NCBI GenBank assembly: GCA_021824855.1
Contig: JAKAJX010000282.1
Span: forward strand, 1 to 18,547
DNA: 18,547 nucleotides
Source of the DNA: Bacteroidota bacterium
GTDB taxonomy: Bacteria; Bacteroidota; Bacteroidia; Chitinophagales; Chitinophagaceae
Direction: 5' to 3'
Position 1 is the stretch's first letter. Each line of letters begins with the position of its first letter. The notes below the pieces were generated by a model. It made no database searches. It was given only the letters and a program-made list of their open reading frames with translations, and was not told the DNA's origin. Shown here piece by piece: positions 1-7,643 of this stretch. The position numbers were made by a program, and so were the translations under genes.

Positions 1-3000
1 TTGAAAGAGGTATTGTAAAAACAGTAAAATCGGCCAAAAAATTAGTTGATAGAAAAGAAGCAGTTGTTTGGGATATCTTAGAAAATATCTTAAAAGGTCA
101 TCCTGTAATGTTAAACCGTGCCCCAACATTACACCGCTTATCAATTCAAGCATTTCAGCCCAAATTGGTAGAAGGTAAAGCTATTCAACTTCATCCTTTG
201 GTTACTTCAGCATTCAACGCCGATTTTGATGGTGACCAAATGGCTGTTCACGTACCTTTAAGCAGTGCAGCTATCTTAGAAGCACAACTATTAATGTTAT
301 CTTCTCATAATATTCTTAATCCACAAAACGGTACGCCTATTACATTGCCATCGCAAGACATGGTATTGGGATTGTATTACATTACAAAAGGCAAAAAATC
401 TACGGCTACCGAAACTGTAAAAGGAGAAGGAAAAGTATTTTATAATTTAGATGAAGTGATTATAGCATATAACGAAAATGCAATAGATCTTCATGCTAAT
501 ATAAAAGTTAAAACCAACGTTCGCCTAAATGGAGAATTGGTTAATAAAATAATTGAAACAACTGTTGGTAGAGTTTTATTCAATCAATATGTTCCTAAAG
601 AAGTAGGCTTTATTAATGCATTATTAACCAAAAAAAGTTTACGAGAAATTATTGGTGATATAATTAAAATTACCAATATTCCTAAAACCGCTAAATTTTT
701 AGATGATATTAAAACACTTGGTTTTAGAATGGCATTTAGAGGCGGATTAAGTTTTAGCGTAAACGATTTAATTGTTCCGGAAATAAGAAATGAACTTTTA
801 GAAACCGCTAAAAATGAAGTAGAGGAAGTTTGGGAAAGTTACAATATGGGTTTAATTACCAATAACGAACGTTACAATCAGGTAATTGATATTTGGGGTA
901 AAGTAGATATGCGAATTACCGAAACACTAATTCGCGAAATGGCAATAGATAAGCAAGGATTTAACTCAGTATTTATGATGTTAGATTCTGGAGCCCGTGG
1001 TTCTAAAACGCAGGTAAAACAGTTAGTAGGTATTCGTGGATTAATGGCAAAACCAAGAAAGAGTGGAAGCACAGGTTCTGAAGTTATCGAAAATCCTATC
1101 TTATCCAACTTTAAAGGTGGATTGAATGTATTGGATTACTTTATTTCTACACACGGTGCTCGTAAAGGGTTAGCCGATACGGCTTTAAAAACAGCCGATG
1201 CAGGTTACTTAACCCGTAGGTTAGTTGATGTTGCACAAGATGTAGTAATTAGCGAAGAAGATTGCGGAACTTTAAGAGGTATTGCAACAACCGCATTAAA
1301 AGATAATGAAGATATTATTGAACCATTAGCAGATAGAATTGAAGGTCGTACTTCTTTGCATAATGTGTTTAATCCGCTTACCGATGAACTTATTATTAAA
1401 GCAGGAGAAGAAATTACCCACGAAATTGCCAAAGCTATTGAAGATGCCGGTATCGAATCTGTTGAAATTCGTTCCGTATTAACCTGCGAAAGTAAAAGAG
1501 GTGTATGCGTAAAATGTTATGGTAAAAACTTAGCAACAGGATATATGGCTCAGCGTGGCGATGCAGTTGGTATTATTGCAGCACAGTCAATCGGTGAACC
1601 TGGTACGCAGTTAACTTTACGTACATTCCACGTGGGTGGTGTTGCCGGTTCTGCATCTGTTGAATCTACCTTAAATGCAAGATTTGATGGTATGATTCAA
1701 TTCGATGGATTAAGAACAGTAACTTCTACCAATAATGATGGCGAAAAAGTACAAATTGTTATTGGTCGTACGGGTGAAGTTAGAATAATGGATACTAAAA
1801 ACGATCGATTATTAATTACTAATAATGTTCCTTACGGTTCTACCTTAAATTTAAAAGATGGGCAACAAGTTAAGAAAGGAGATGTAATTTGTACTTGGGA
1901 TCCATTTAATAATGTAATTGTTTCGGAAATTAATGGTTCTGTAAAATTAGAAAATGTAATTGATGGTATTACTTTCCGCGAAGAAGCCGATGAACAAACA
2001 GGCCATAAAGAAAAAGTTGTAATTGAAACAAAAGATAAAACCAAAATTCCATCAATTATTGTTGAAGGAAAAGAAAATAAAGTATACAACCTACCCGTTG
2101 GTTCGCATATAGCAATTGAAGAAGGAGAGCAAGTAAGAGCCGGTCAAGTATTAGTAAAAATTCCTCGTGTATTAGGTAAGTTAAGAGATATTACCGGTGG
2201 TCTTCCTCGTGTAACCGAATTATTCGAAGCACGTAATCCGGGTAATCCGGCAGTAGTATGCGAAATTGATGGTGTAGTTGCATTTGGAAATGTTAAGCGT
2301 GGTAATAGAGAAATTATTGTTGAAGCAAAAGACGGTATGATTAAAAAATACCTTGTTCCATTAACACGTCAAATATTAGTTCAAGATGGCGACTTTGTTA
2401 AAGCCGGTGCTGCATTATCTGATGGGCAAATTGCACCTGCCGATATTCTTTCTATCAAAGGTTCATTTGCAGTTCAAGAATATGTGGTAAATGAAATTCA
2501 AGAAGTATATCGTTTACAAGGGGTAAAAATTAACGATAAGCATATTGAAGTGATAGTGCGTCAAATGATGAAAAAAGTTGAAATTGTTGATGCAGGCGAT
2601 ACTAAATTTTTAGAAGAAGATTTAGAAGATAGATTTGACTTTATTGAAGAAAATGATAGAATTTTTGATAAGAAGGTGATTACAAATTCGGGTGATAGTT
2701 CTAAAATGAGACCTGGACAAATTATTACACTTCGTGAACTTAGAGAAGAAAATTCTATTCTTCGCAGATCCGATAAGAAAATTGTGGAAGTACGTGATGC
2801 TAAACCTTCTACTGCAAAACCAGTATTATTAGGTATTACAAAAGCATCTTTAGGCGTACCAAGTTGGATTTCTGCCGCTTCATTCCAAGAAACAACTAAA
2901 GTACTAAGTCAGGCAGCTATTCAAGGTAAAACTGATGGCATGTTGGGATTAAAAGAAAATGTAATTACAGGACATTTAATTCCGGCTGGTACAGGGTTAC

Positions 3001-3092
3001 GTGAGTTTGAGAATTTAATTGTTGGAAGCAAAGAAGAATATGAAGTATTAGCAACTGCAAGAGAAGCTATGAGTTTTGATGAAGATGAATAA
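1..3092 (+). CDS. rpoC: DNA-directed RNA polymerase subunit beta' (5'-truncated)
   Basis: This is the catalytic beta' subunit of RNA polymerase, cut by the left window edge. The reading frame is open from base 3, well before the first internal ATG at 108, so that Met is not the start. The visible 1029 residues include the active-site motif NADFDGDQ (about fragment residues 72-79), whose three aspartates hold the catalytic Mg2+. The bridge helix lies around bases 955-1055 and the trigger loop (GEPGTQLTLRTFH) around 1592-1635. One Cys before GTLRGI and three in CESKRGVCVKCYG form the second zinc site. A trigger-loop insertion (SI3-like) is present, and the C-terminal LLGITKASL...SAASFQETT clamp region is complete. 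Compared with E. coli, about 385 N-terminal residues are missing, and the stretch before LLGITKAS is longer. Identification is by direct motif recognition; rpoB would be expected upstream, outside the window. Confidence 0.98.
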   Translation, partial: ERGIVKTVKSAKKLVDRKEAVVWDILENILKGHPVMLNRAPTLHRLSIQAFQPKLVEGKAIQLHPLVTSAFNADFDGDQMAVHVPLSSAAILEAQLLMLSSHNILNPQNGTPITLPSQDMVLGLYYITKGKKSTATETVKGEGKVFYNLDEVIIAYNENAIDLHANIKVKTNVRLNGELVNKIIETTVGRVLFNQYVPKEVGFINALLTKKSLREIIGDIIKITNIPKTAKFLDDIKTLGFRMAFRGGLSFSVNDLIVPEIRNELLETAKNEVEEVWESYNMGLITNNERYNQVIDIWGKVDMRITETLIREMAIDKQGFNSVFMMLDSGARGSKTQVKQLVGIRGLMAKPRKSGSTGSEVIENPILSNFKGGLNVLDYFISTHGARKGLADTALKTADAGYLTRRLVDVAQDVVISEEDCGTLRGIATTALKDNEDIIEPLADRIEGRTSLHNVFNPLTDELIIKAGEEITHEIAKAIEDAGIESVEIRSVLTCESKRGVCVKCYGKNLATGYMAQRGDAVGIIAAQSIGEPGTQLTLRTFHVGGVAGSASVESTLNARFDGMIQFDGLRTVTSTNNDGEKVQIVIGRTGEVRIMDTKNDRLLITNNVPYGSTLNLKDGQQVKKGDVICTWDPFNNVIVSEINGSVKLENVIDGITFREEADEQTGHKEKVVIETKDKTKIPSIIVEGKENKVYNLPVGSHIAIEEGEQVRAGQVLVKIPRVLGKLRDITGGLPRVTELFEARNPGNPAVVCEIDGVVAFGNVKRGNREIIVEAKDGMIKKYLVPLTRQILVQDGDFVKAGAALSDGQIAPADILSIKGSFAVQEYVVNEIQEVYRLQGVKINDKHIEVIVRQMMKKVEIVDAGDTKFLEEDLEDRFDFIEENDRIFDKKVITNSGDSSKMRPGQIITLRELREENSILRRSDKKIVEVRDAKPSTAKPVLLGITKASLGVPSWISAASFQETTKVLSQAAIQGKTDGMLGLKENVITGHLIPAGTGLREFENLIVGSKEEYEVLATAREAMSFDEDE

Positions 3093-3112
3093 TTATCTTT
3101 TTATATATTCTT

Positions 3113-3142
3113 AAAGCAGGAAGAAAACTTCCTGCTTTTTTT
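3113..3142 (+). terminator. Intrinsic terminator after rpoC
   Basis: An 11-bp perfect stem (AAAGCAGGAAG with CTTCCTGCTTT) around an AAAA loop runs from 3113 to 3138. The T run at 3136-3142 overlaps its 3' arm. It starts 20 bases after the rpoC stop and should end the rpoBC transcript, leaving the next gene to its own promoter. Confidence 0.92.
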
Positions 3143-3164
3143 ATTTGCATAAAGAAAATATTGT

Positions 3165-3177
3165 TAGTTGTCAACTA
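3165..3177. repeat. Short perfect dyad in the rpoC-chaperone gap
   Basis: TAGTTG-T-CAACTA is a 6+6 bp inverted repeat around a single central base. It lies between the rpoC terminator and the candidate promoter of the next gene. It could be a protein-binding operator or could be chance in AT-rich DNA; no function is claimed. Confidence 0.3.
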
Positions 3178-3250
3178 CTTTCAATCTTTAAAAAATAATT
3201 TTAATAGAGCTTGCACATTTCTTTAACAATTCTATTTTACATTTAGCTAC

Positions 3251-3258
3251 TATTTTTG
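3251..3258 (+). promoter_or_regulatory. Candidate Bacteroidota -7 promoter box
   Basis: TATTTTTG matches the Bacteroidota -7 consensus TAnnTTTG exactly and ends 20 bases before the ATG at 3279. No convincing TTG/TTTG -33 element is seen at the usual 19-21 base spacing, so this rests on the -7 box and its position only. It follows the rpoC terminator, where a new promoter is needed. Confidence 0.45.
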
Positions 3259-3278
3259 TTTGCTTAAAAATTACATTA

Positions 3279-3857
3279 ATGAAAAATTTTACACTTGCAT
3301 TAAATATAGTATTAGTAATTGCAGTAGGCATTTTATTTTATTGGCATTTTTCAAATCAATCTTCTTCTGCAACAATGGAAAAGCAAGTGCCATCGGGTAA
3401 TTTCAGTATTGCTTATTTTGAGCCGGATTCTTTGCAAAATCAATTTGAATATTATAAAGATGTTAGGAATGCTTTAGATTCAAAGCAACAAGAATATGGA
3501 AAGCAGTTAAATCAATACAAAAGAAATATTGCCGAAAAATATCAAAGCCTTCAAGCAAAAGCACAATCAATGTCTCAAGCCGAAATTGCAAATAAGCAAC
3601 AAGAGTTAATTGATTTAGATAAAGAAGCAAAAAATAAAGAACAAGCGTATAGCCAAGAATTACAAGATGAAACGTTTAAAAAATTACAAGAAATTAAAAA
3701 AGAAATAGAAGACTTTTTAAAAGAATATAATAAAGACAAAAGGTATGCTTATATATTTTCAGGCACTCCCGATTTAATGTATTATAAAGATACAGCATAC
3801 AATATTACTGCCGATCTTGTAAAAGGATTGAATGAACTACATAAGAAGAAAAAATAA
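3279..3857 (+). CDS. OmpH/Skp-family periplasmic chaperone
   Basis: This 192-residue protein fits the OmpH/Skp family, trimeric periplasmic chaperones that hold unfolded outer-membrane proteins on their way to the BAM complex. A hydrophobic segment at about residues 6-24 is followed by a polar linker and a short beta-strand segment (FSIAYFEPDSL). A long Lys/Glu/Gln-rich helical region (about 58-145) would form the tentacle coiled coil, and the C-terminal strand region reads YAYIFSGTPDLMYYKD, typical of the family. E. coli Skp is 161 residues. The N-terminal segment has no clear signal peptidase site (no AxA, no lipobox Cys), so it may remain as a membrane anchor; this is inferred. A promoter-like box lies 20 bases upstream and a terminator-like hairpin 24 bases downstream. 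The family call is fairly firm, but client proteins cannot be read from sequence. Confidence 0.85.
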   Translation: MKNFTLALNIVLVIAVGILFYWHFSNQSSSATMEKQVPSGNFSIAYFEPDSLQNQFEYYKDVRNALDSKQQEYGKQLNQYKRNIAEKYQSLQAKAQSMSQAEIANKQQELIDLDKEAKNKEQAYSQELQDETFKKLQEIKKEIEDFLKEYNKDKRYAYIFSGTPDLMYYKDTAYNITADLVKGLNELHKKKK

Positions 3858-3881
3858 AATCGATATTTTTATTATCTTACC

Positions 3882-3913
3882 TCCCGTTCTAAAATAAGAA
3901 CGGGATTTTTTTT
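3882..3913 (+). terminator. Terminator-like hairpin abutting the permease start codon
   Basis: TCCCGTTCT pairs with AGAACGGGA (9 bp) around an AAAATA loop at 3891-3896, and eight T follow at 3906-3913. By form it is a strong intrinsic terminator for the chaperone gene. It is unusual because the ATG of the permease is the very next base (3914). It either ends upstream transcription completely, or acts as a leaky attenuator in a shared transcript. Confidence 0.85.
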
Positions 3914-5323
3914 ATGAGTAATACATCATTTAAACCAACACTGGGATTATTAGATGCTACAATGATTGTTGCGGGTAGCATGATAGGTTCAGGTATTTTT
4001 ATTGTTAGTGCCGATATTGTGCGTAATGTAGGAAGTGCAGGTTGGCTAATTGCAGTTTGGTTATTAACAGGATTTATGACTTTAACTGCATCATTAAGTT
4101 ATGGCGAGTTAAGTGGAATGTTTCCAAAAGCGGGAGGGCAATATGTATATTTAAAACAAGCCTATAATCCTTTGATAGGTTTTTTATATGGGTGGAGTTT
4201 TTTTGCAGTTATTCAAACAGGTACTATTGCTGCAGTAGGTGTTGCTTTTAGTAAGTTTACTGCCTATCTTATTCCTCAGGTGAGTGAAGATTTGGTTATA
4301 CTCACCATTGGTAGTTTAAAAATTTCACCGGCACAAATTCTTTCAATTATTACAATTATTATACTTACTTACATTAATACAAAAGGAGTGAAAAGTGGTA
4401 AGCTAATTCAAAATATTTTTACACTTACTAAACTGTTGAGTTTATTTGGATTGATAGTATTTGGCTTCTTTGCATTTAATAAGAATGTTTGGAATAGCAA
4501 TTGGACAAATGCATGGAGCTTGCATCATTTAGCAAAAAATGGCGATACCACATCTTATTCTATTGCAGCTGCATTAGGGGCTATAGCCGCAGCAATGGTA
4601 GGAAGTATTTTTAGTAGTGATGCTTGGAATAATGTAACATTTATTGCAGGCGAAATAAAAAAGCCTCAGCGTAATATTGGGTTAAGTTTATTTTTAGGAA
4701 CATTAATTGTAACCATTATTTATGTTACTGCCAATTTTGTATATACAGGTGTATTGCCTTTACAGCAAATAGCTTCTGCTGAAAAAGATAGAGTTGCAGT
4801 TGTTGCATCTCATGAAATTTTTGGAAGTGAAGGAACAATTGTAATTGCTTTAATGATTATGATATCAACTTTTGGATGTAATAATGGTTTAATCTTGGCC
4901 GGTGCAAGAGTGTATTATACCATGGCTAAAGATGGATTATTTTTTAAAAAAACTGCCGAATTAAACAATAAAGCAGTACCCGAATTTGCCTTGTGGATTC
5001 AATGTTTTGTAGCATCTGCTTTATGTCTTAGCGGTAAATACGGCGATTTGTTAGATATGGTTTCATTTATTGTTGTAATATTTTACGTATTAACCATTGT
5101 AGGAATATTTATTCTACGAAAAAAAATGCCCAATGCCGAACGGCCATATAAAGCTTTTGGTTATCCTATATTGCCATTAACCTATATTTTTATGGGAATT
5201 GCATTTTGTATTTTATTGGTTATTTATAAAACCAATTATACAAAATGGGGATTGCTAATTACTTTAATTGGTATTCCTTTGTATTATCTTGCAGTTGCAA
5301 ATAAAAAGAAAGAGCAATTATGA
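3914..5323 (+). CDS. APC-superfamily amino acid permease
   Basis: This 469-residue, very hydrophobic inner-membrane protein has the pattern of about 12 transmembrane helices of the amino acid-polyamine-organocation superfamily. The first helix carries GSMIGSGIFIV (about residues 21-31), the unwound glycine-rich substrate site of the family. The later stretch SSDAWNNVTFIAGEIKKPQRN resembles the YDGWNN...EIKNPER signature of LAT-type permeases such as B. subtilis SteT. The likely role is uptake or exchange of neutral amino acids, but the substrate cannot be read from sequence. The start at 3914 is chosen because the next Met (residue 17) falls inside the first conserved segment. The start touches the U tract of a terminator-like hairpin and no promoter box stands between them. 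The stop overlaps the start of rfaE1, so the two are probably cotranscribed. Confidence 0.9.
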   Translation: MSNTSFKPTLGLLDATMIVAGSMIGSGIFIVSADIVRNVGSAGWLIAVWLLTGFMTLTASLSYGELSGMFPKAGGQYVYLKQAYNPLIGFLYGWSFFAVIQTGTIAAVGVAFSKFTAYLIPQVSEDLVILTIGSLKISPAQILSIITIIILTYINTKGVKSGKLIQNIFTLTKLLSLFGLIVFGFFAFNKNVWNSNWTNAWSLHHLAKNGDTTSYSIAAALGAIAAAMVGSIFSSDAWNNVTFIAGEIKKPQRNIGLSLFLGTLIVTIIYVTANFVYTGVLPLQQIASAEKDRVAVVASHEIFGSEGTIVIALMIMISTFGCNNGLILAGARVYYTMAKDGLFFKKTAELNNKAVPEFALWIQCFVASALCLSGKYGDLLDMVSFIVVIFYVLTIVGIFILRKKMPNAERPYKAFGYPILPLTYIFMGIAFCILLVIYKTNYTKWGLLITLIGIPLYYLAVANKKKEQL

Positions 5324-6309
5324 TGAATTTCGATCAGCTTTTTAATAACTTCTCTCATTTGAAAGTGGTTGTTATTGGAGATGTTATGTTAGATACCTAT
5401 TGGTGGGGTTATGTAGAGCGTATTTCGCCCGAAGCACCTGTTCCGGTTGTTGCCTTAGATAATAAAGAATATAGAATTGGAGGAGCCGGAAATGTAGCAT
5501 TAAATACTGCTTCATTAGGTGCCCAAACTTTTATTGTTTCTGTAATAGGAAATGATAATGATGGGAAACAACTTACCAATCTATTTGCTGATAATGCTGT
5601 AAATATAGATTATTTGGTTGCATCTGATGATAGAATTACAACCAGTAAAACTCGCATAATTAGTCGTAATCAGCAAATGATGCGATTAGATGCCGAAATA
5701 ACAAAAGATATTACTTCTGTTGAAGATGATAAAATATTCGAACAACTGATTTCTCTGTTTAATACCCATCAACCCAATGTATTAATTTTTGAAGATTATA
5801 ACAAAGGAGTGTTAACAGAAAAAAATATTCAACGAATAATTGGTTTGTGTAAGCAGTTTAATGTAATTATTGCTGTAGATCCTAAACGCAAAAACTTTTT
5901 TTCATATTCGGGCGTAGATATTTTTAAACCCAATTTAAAAGAAGTAAAAGAAGGATTAAATTTATTGATTGATACAGTAAATGAAAAAGTTTTACAAGAA
6001 ATACACCTTGCATTACAACAAAAATTGCAACATCAAATTTCATTTATCACACTTTCAGAAAAGGGAGTATTTTATCAATCTCCCGATGGGTTTAAACTAA
6101 TTCCTACGCATATTCGAAATATTGCAGATGTAAGTGGTGCCGGAGATACTGTTATTGCAACTGCATCTTTGGTATATGCTGCAACAAAAAATATGTTATT
6201 GGCTGCTGAAGTAGCTAATATTTCCGGAGGTTTGGTTTGTGAGGAAGTTGGTACAGCGGCTATCAATAAGCAAAAGCTATTAGAAGAATGTAAATTACTG
6301 CTATCTTGA
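5320..6309 (+). CDS. rfaE1: D-glycero-beta-D-manno-heptose-7-phosphate kinase
   Basis: This is a 329-residue PfkB/ribokinase-fold kinase that phosphorylates D-glycero-D-manno-heptose 7-phosphate at C1 in the cytoplasm, a step towards ADP-heptose for the lipopolysaccharide core. Seen directly are VVIGDVMLDTYWWG and RISPEAPVPVV near the N terminus, the substrate-binding GGAGNVALN, DPKR...KPN in the middle, and SGAGDTVIA at the end with catalytic Asp276. The length fits the kinase domain alone. The adenylyltransferase half fused in E. coli HldE is absent and would have to be encoded elsewhere. The start overlaps the permease stop in ATGATGA: Met1 is at 5320 and a second Met at 5323, and either could be used. 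This overlap suggests translational coupling. No clear intrinsic terminator follows; only weak AT hairpins lie in the next 100 bases. Confidence 0.93.
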   Translation: MMNFDQLFNNFSHLKVVVIGDVMLDTYWWGYVERISPEAPVPVVALDNKEYRIGGAGNVALNTASLGAQTFIVSVIGNDNDGKQLTNLFADNAVNIDYLVASDDRITTSKTRIISRNQQMMRLDAEITKDITSVEDDKIFEQLISLFNTHQPNVLIFEDYNKGVLTEKNIQRIIGLCKQFNVIIAVDPKRKNFFSYSGVDIFKPNLKEVKEGLNLLIDTVNEKVLQEIHLALQQKLQHQISFITLSEKGVFYQSPDGFKLIPTHIRNIADVSGAGDTVIATASLVYAATKNMLLAAEVANISGGLVCEEVGTAAINKQKLLEECKLLLS

Positions 6310-6361
6310 CGAGTTGCTATTTATTAGAAAATAAACAATAAAAACTCATTTGCGTAATCTT

Positions 6362-6411
6362 AAATAGATAAAATTTAAAAAATAATATCCTTTTATTGAT
6401 AACATCTATTT
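6362..6411. repeat. AT-rich inverted repeat upstream of the isoaspartyl peptidase gene
   Basis: AAATAGAT (6362-6369) and ATCTATTT (6404-6411) form an 8-bp inverted repeat with a 34-base spacer in the 173-base gap. The spacer and stem are almost entirely A/T, so a stable RNA structure is doubtful. No function is assigned. Confidence 0.2.
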
Positions 6412-6452
6412 TCTTTAAAAAAGAATTTTAAATTATACTCTACCTATTTAAC

Positions 6453-6460
6453 TAATTTCG
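6453..6460 (+). promoter_or_regulatory. Candidate -7 promoter box for the isoaspartyl peptidase gene
   Basis: TAATTTCG differs from TAnnTTTG at one position and ends 22 bases before the ATG at 6483. A weak TTTA at 6427-6430 could serve as a -33 element at about 22 bases spacing. The distance to the start codon matches the boxes before the chaperone and receptor genes. Confidence 0.35.
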
Positions 6461-6482
6461 GGCAAATATTAATGTCTGAATT

Positions 6483-7430
6483 ATGTCTCATTTTACTTTA
6501 GTCATTCATGGTGGTGCCGGAACTATTTTAAAAGAAGATATGACTTTCGAGTTAGAGCAAGCGTATCTTCAAGTACTACAATCATCTTTAAATGCGGGTT
6601 ATGGTGTATTAGAGCAAGGAGGTTCTGCAATAAATGCAGTAAAAGCTGCTATTGTTGTAATGGAAGATAATGTATTATTTAATGCCGGGCGTGGTGCAGT
6701 TTTTACTAAAAAAGGCGTTCAGGAAATGGATGCAGCCATTATGGATGGTAATAATTTAAAGGCCGGTGCTGTTGCCGGTGTTCGTAATGTTCGAAATCCA
6801 ATTGTATTGGCAATGGAGGTTATGAACAATAGCAATCATGTTTTTTTAAGTGGTAAAGGCGCTAATGATTTTGCAATAAAACAAGGAGTAAAATTAGAAC
6901 CCGATGAATATTTTTATTCGCAATTTAGATACGATCAATGGAAAGCAATAAGAGATTCTGATAATTATTCTCTCGATCATACCAATCATCATTTGGAAGA
7001 ATTAATGCGAGATAAAAAATTTGGAACAGTTGGTGCTGTGGCCTGTGATATGCACGGAAATATTGCTGCCGCTACAAGTACAGGTGGTATGACTAACAAA
7101 AAATATGGGCGAATTGGCGATAGTCCTGTTATTGGATCGGGAACTTATGCCAATAATAAAACTTGTGCTATAAGTTGTACCGGCCATGGCGAAATGTTTA
7201 TTCGTGCCGTTGCTGCTTATGATGTAAGTTGTTTAATGGAATATAAAGGATTGAGTTTACACACTGCCATGCAAACTGTTGTAAATGATAAATTAATAAA
7301 AATGGGTGGTGAAGGTGGTATGATTGGGGTTGATGCCGATGGCAATTATGCAATGGTAATTAATAGTGAAGGAATGTATCGGGGTGCTAAGAATAGCGAA
7401 GGACTGAATGAAGTACTCATTTATAAATAA
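6483..7430 (+). CDS. iaaA: Isoaspartyl peptidase / L-asparaginase (Ntn hydrolase)
   Basis: This 315-residue type III asparaginase is made as a precursor and cleaves itself before a threonine to give alpha and beta subunits. The enzyme removes N-terminal isoaspartyl residues from damaged peptides and also hydrolyses asparagine. Visible family motifs are IHGGAGT near the N terminus, FNAGRGAVF, EMDAAIMDG, then KFGTVGAVACD with the catalytic Thr at residue 182 (Thr179 in E. coli IaaA). STGGMTNK and IGSGTYA follow, with the substrate-binding GHGE further on. The linker before Thr182 is Asp/His-rich and polar, as usual for the autocleavage loop. No signal peptide is seen, so it is probably cytoplasmic. 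The start is set by the MSHFTLVIHGG beginning; an ATG at 6472 is out of frame. It stands alone between two gaps, close to an amino acid permease, which hints at peptide or amino acid salvage. Confidence 0.93.
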   Translation: MSHFTLVIHGGAGTILKEDMTFELEQAYLQVLQSSLNAGYGVLEQGGSAINAVKAAIVVMEDNVLFNAGRGAVFTKKGVQEMDAAIMDGNNLKAGAVAGVRNVRNPIVLAMEVMNNSNHVFLSGKGANDFAIKQGVKLEPDEYFYSQFRYDQWKAIRDSDNYSLDHTNHHLEELMRDKKFGTVGAVACDMHGNIAAATSTGGMTNKKYGRIGDSPVIGSGTYANNKTCAISCTGHGEMFIRAVAAYDVSCLMEYKGLSLHTAMQTVVNDKLIKMGGEGGMIGVDADGNYAMVINSEGMYRGAKNSEGLNEVLIYK

Positions 7431-7617
7431 AAAATATTTTTTTAGAGATAAAAATTAAGTAGCAACCATCCTAATTTCTCTCATAAATAGGCTCTTTATT
7501 AAATATTTTGTATAAATAGCTACTTTTTTTATTGGTTTTTACCATAATTAATCGCATTTAAAGCAAATTGTTAATAAAAGTTTAATACCAAAAAAGCATT
7601 CTTATTTATTTAACCTG

Positions 7618-7625
7618 CAATTTTG
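7618..7625 (+). promoter_or_regulatory. Candidate -7 promoter box for the Oar-like receptor
   Basis: CAATTTTG is one mismatch from TAnnTTTG and ends 18 bases before the ATG at 7644. It overlaps an in-frame TTG at 7623, which argues that this TTG is promoter sequence, not a start codon. No good -33 element is seen. Confidence 0.35.
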
Positions 7626-7643
7626 CAACGTAAAATCAGACTT

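Noticed and set aside
878..2089. Several minus-strand open frames of 75-85 codons inside rpoC
   Set aside because: They lie wholly opposite a strongly conserved gene, match no family I recognise and have no start context; they are coding shadows.
6311..6347. Hairpin GAGTT...AACTC just after rfaE1 as a terminator
   Set aside because: Mostly A/T pairs, interrupted stem, and no T tract after it.
7457..7525. AAGTAGC...GCTACTT plus T run after the isoaspartyl peptidase gene as an intrinsic terminator
   Set aside because: The 7-bp stem has a 55-base loop with no stable inner pairing; too weak to call.
7623..7643. TTG at 7623 as start of the receptor, adding MQRKIRL
   Set aside because: The ATG at 7644 gives a normal signal peptide, and the TTG falls inside a promoter-like box.
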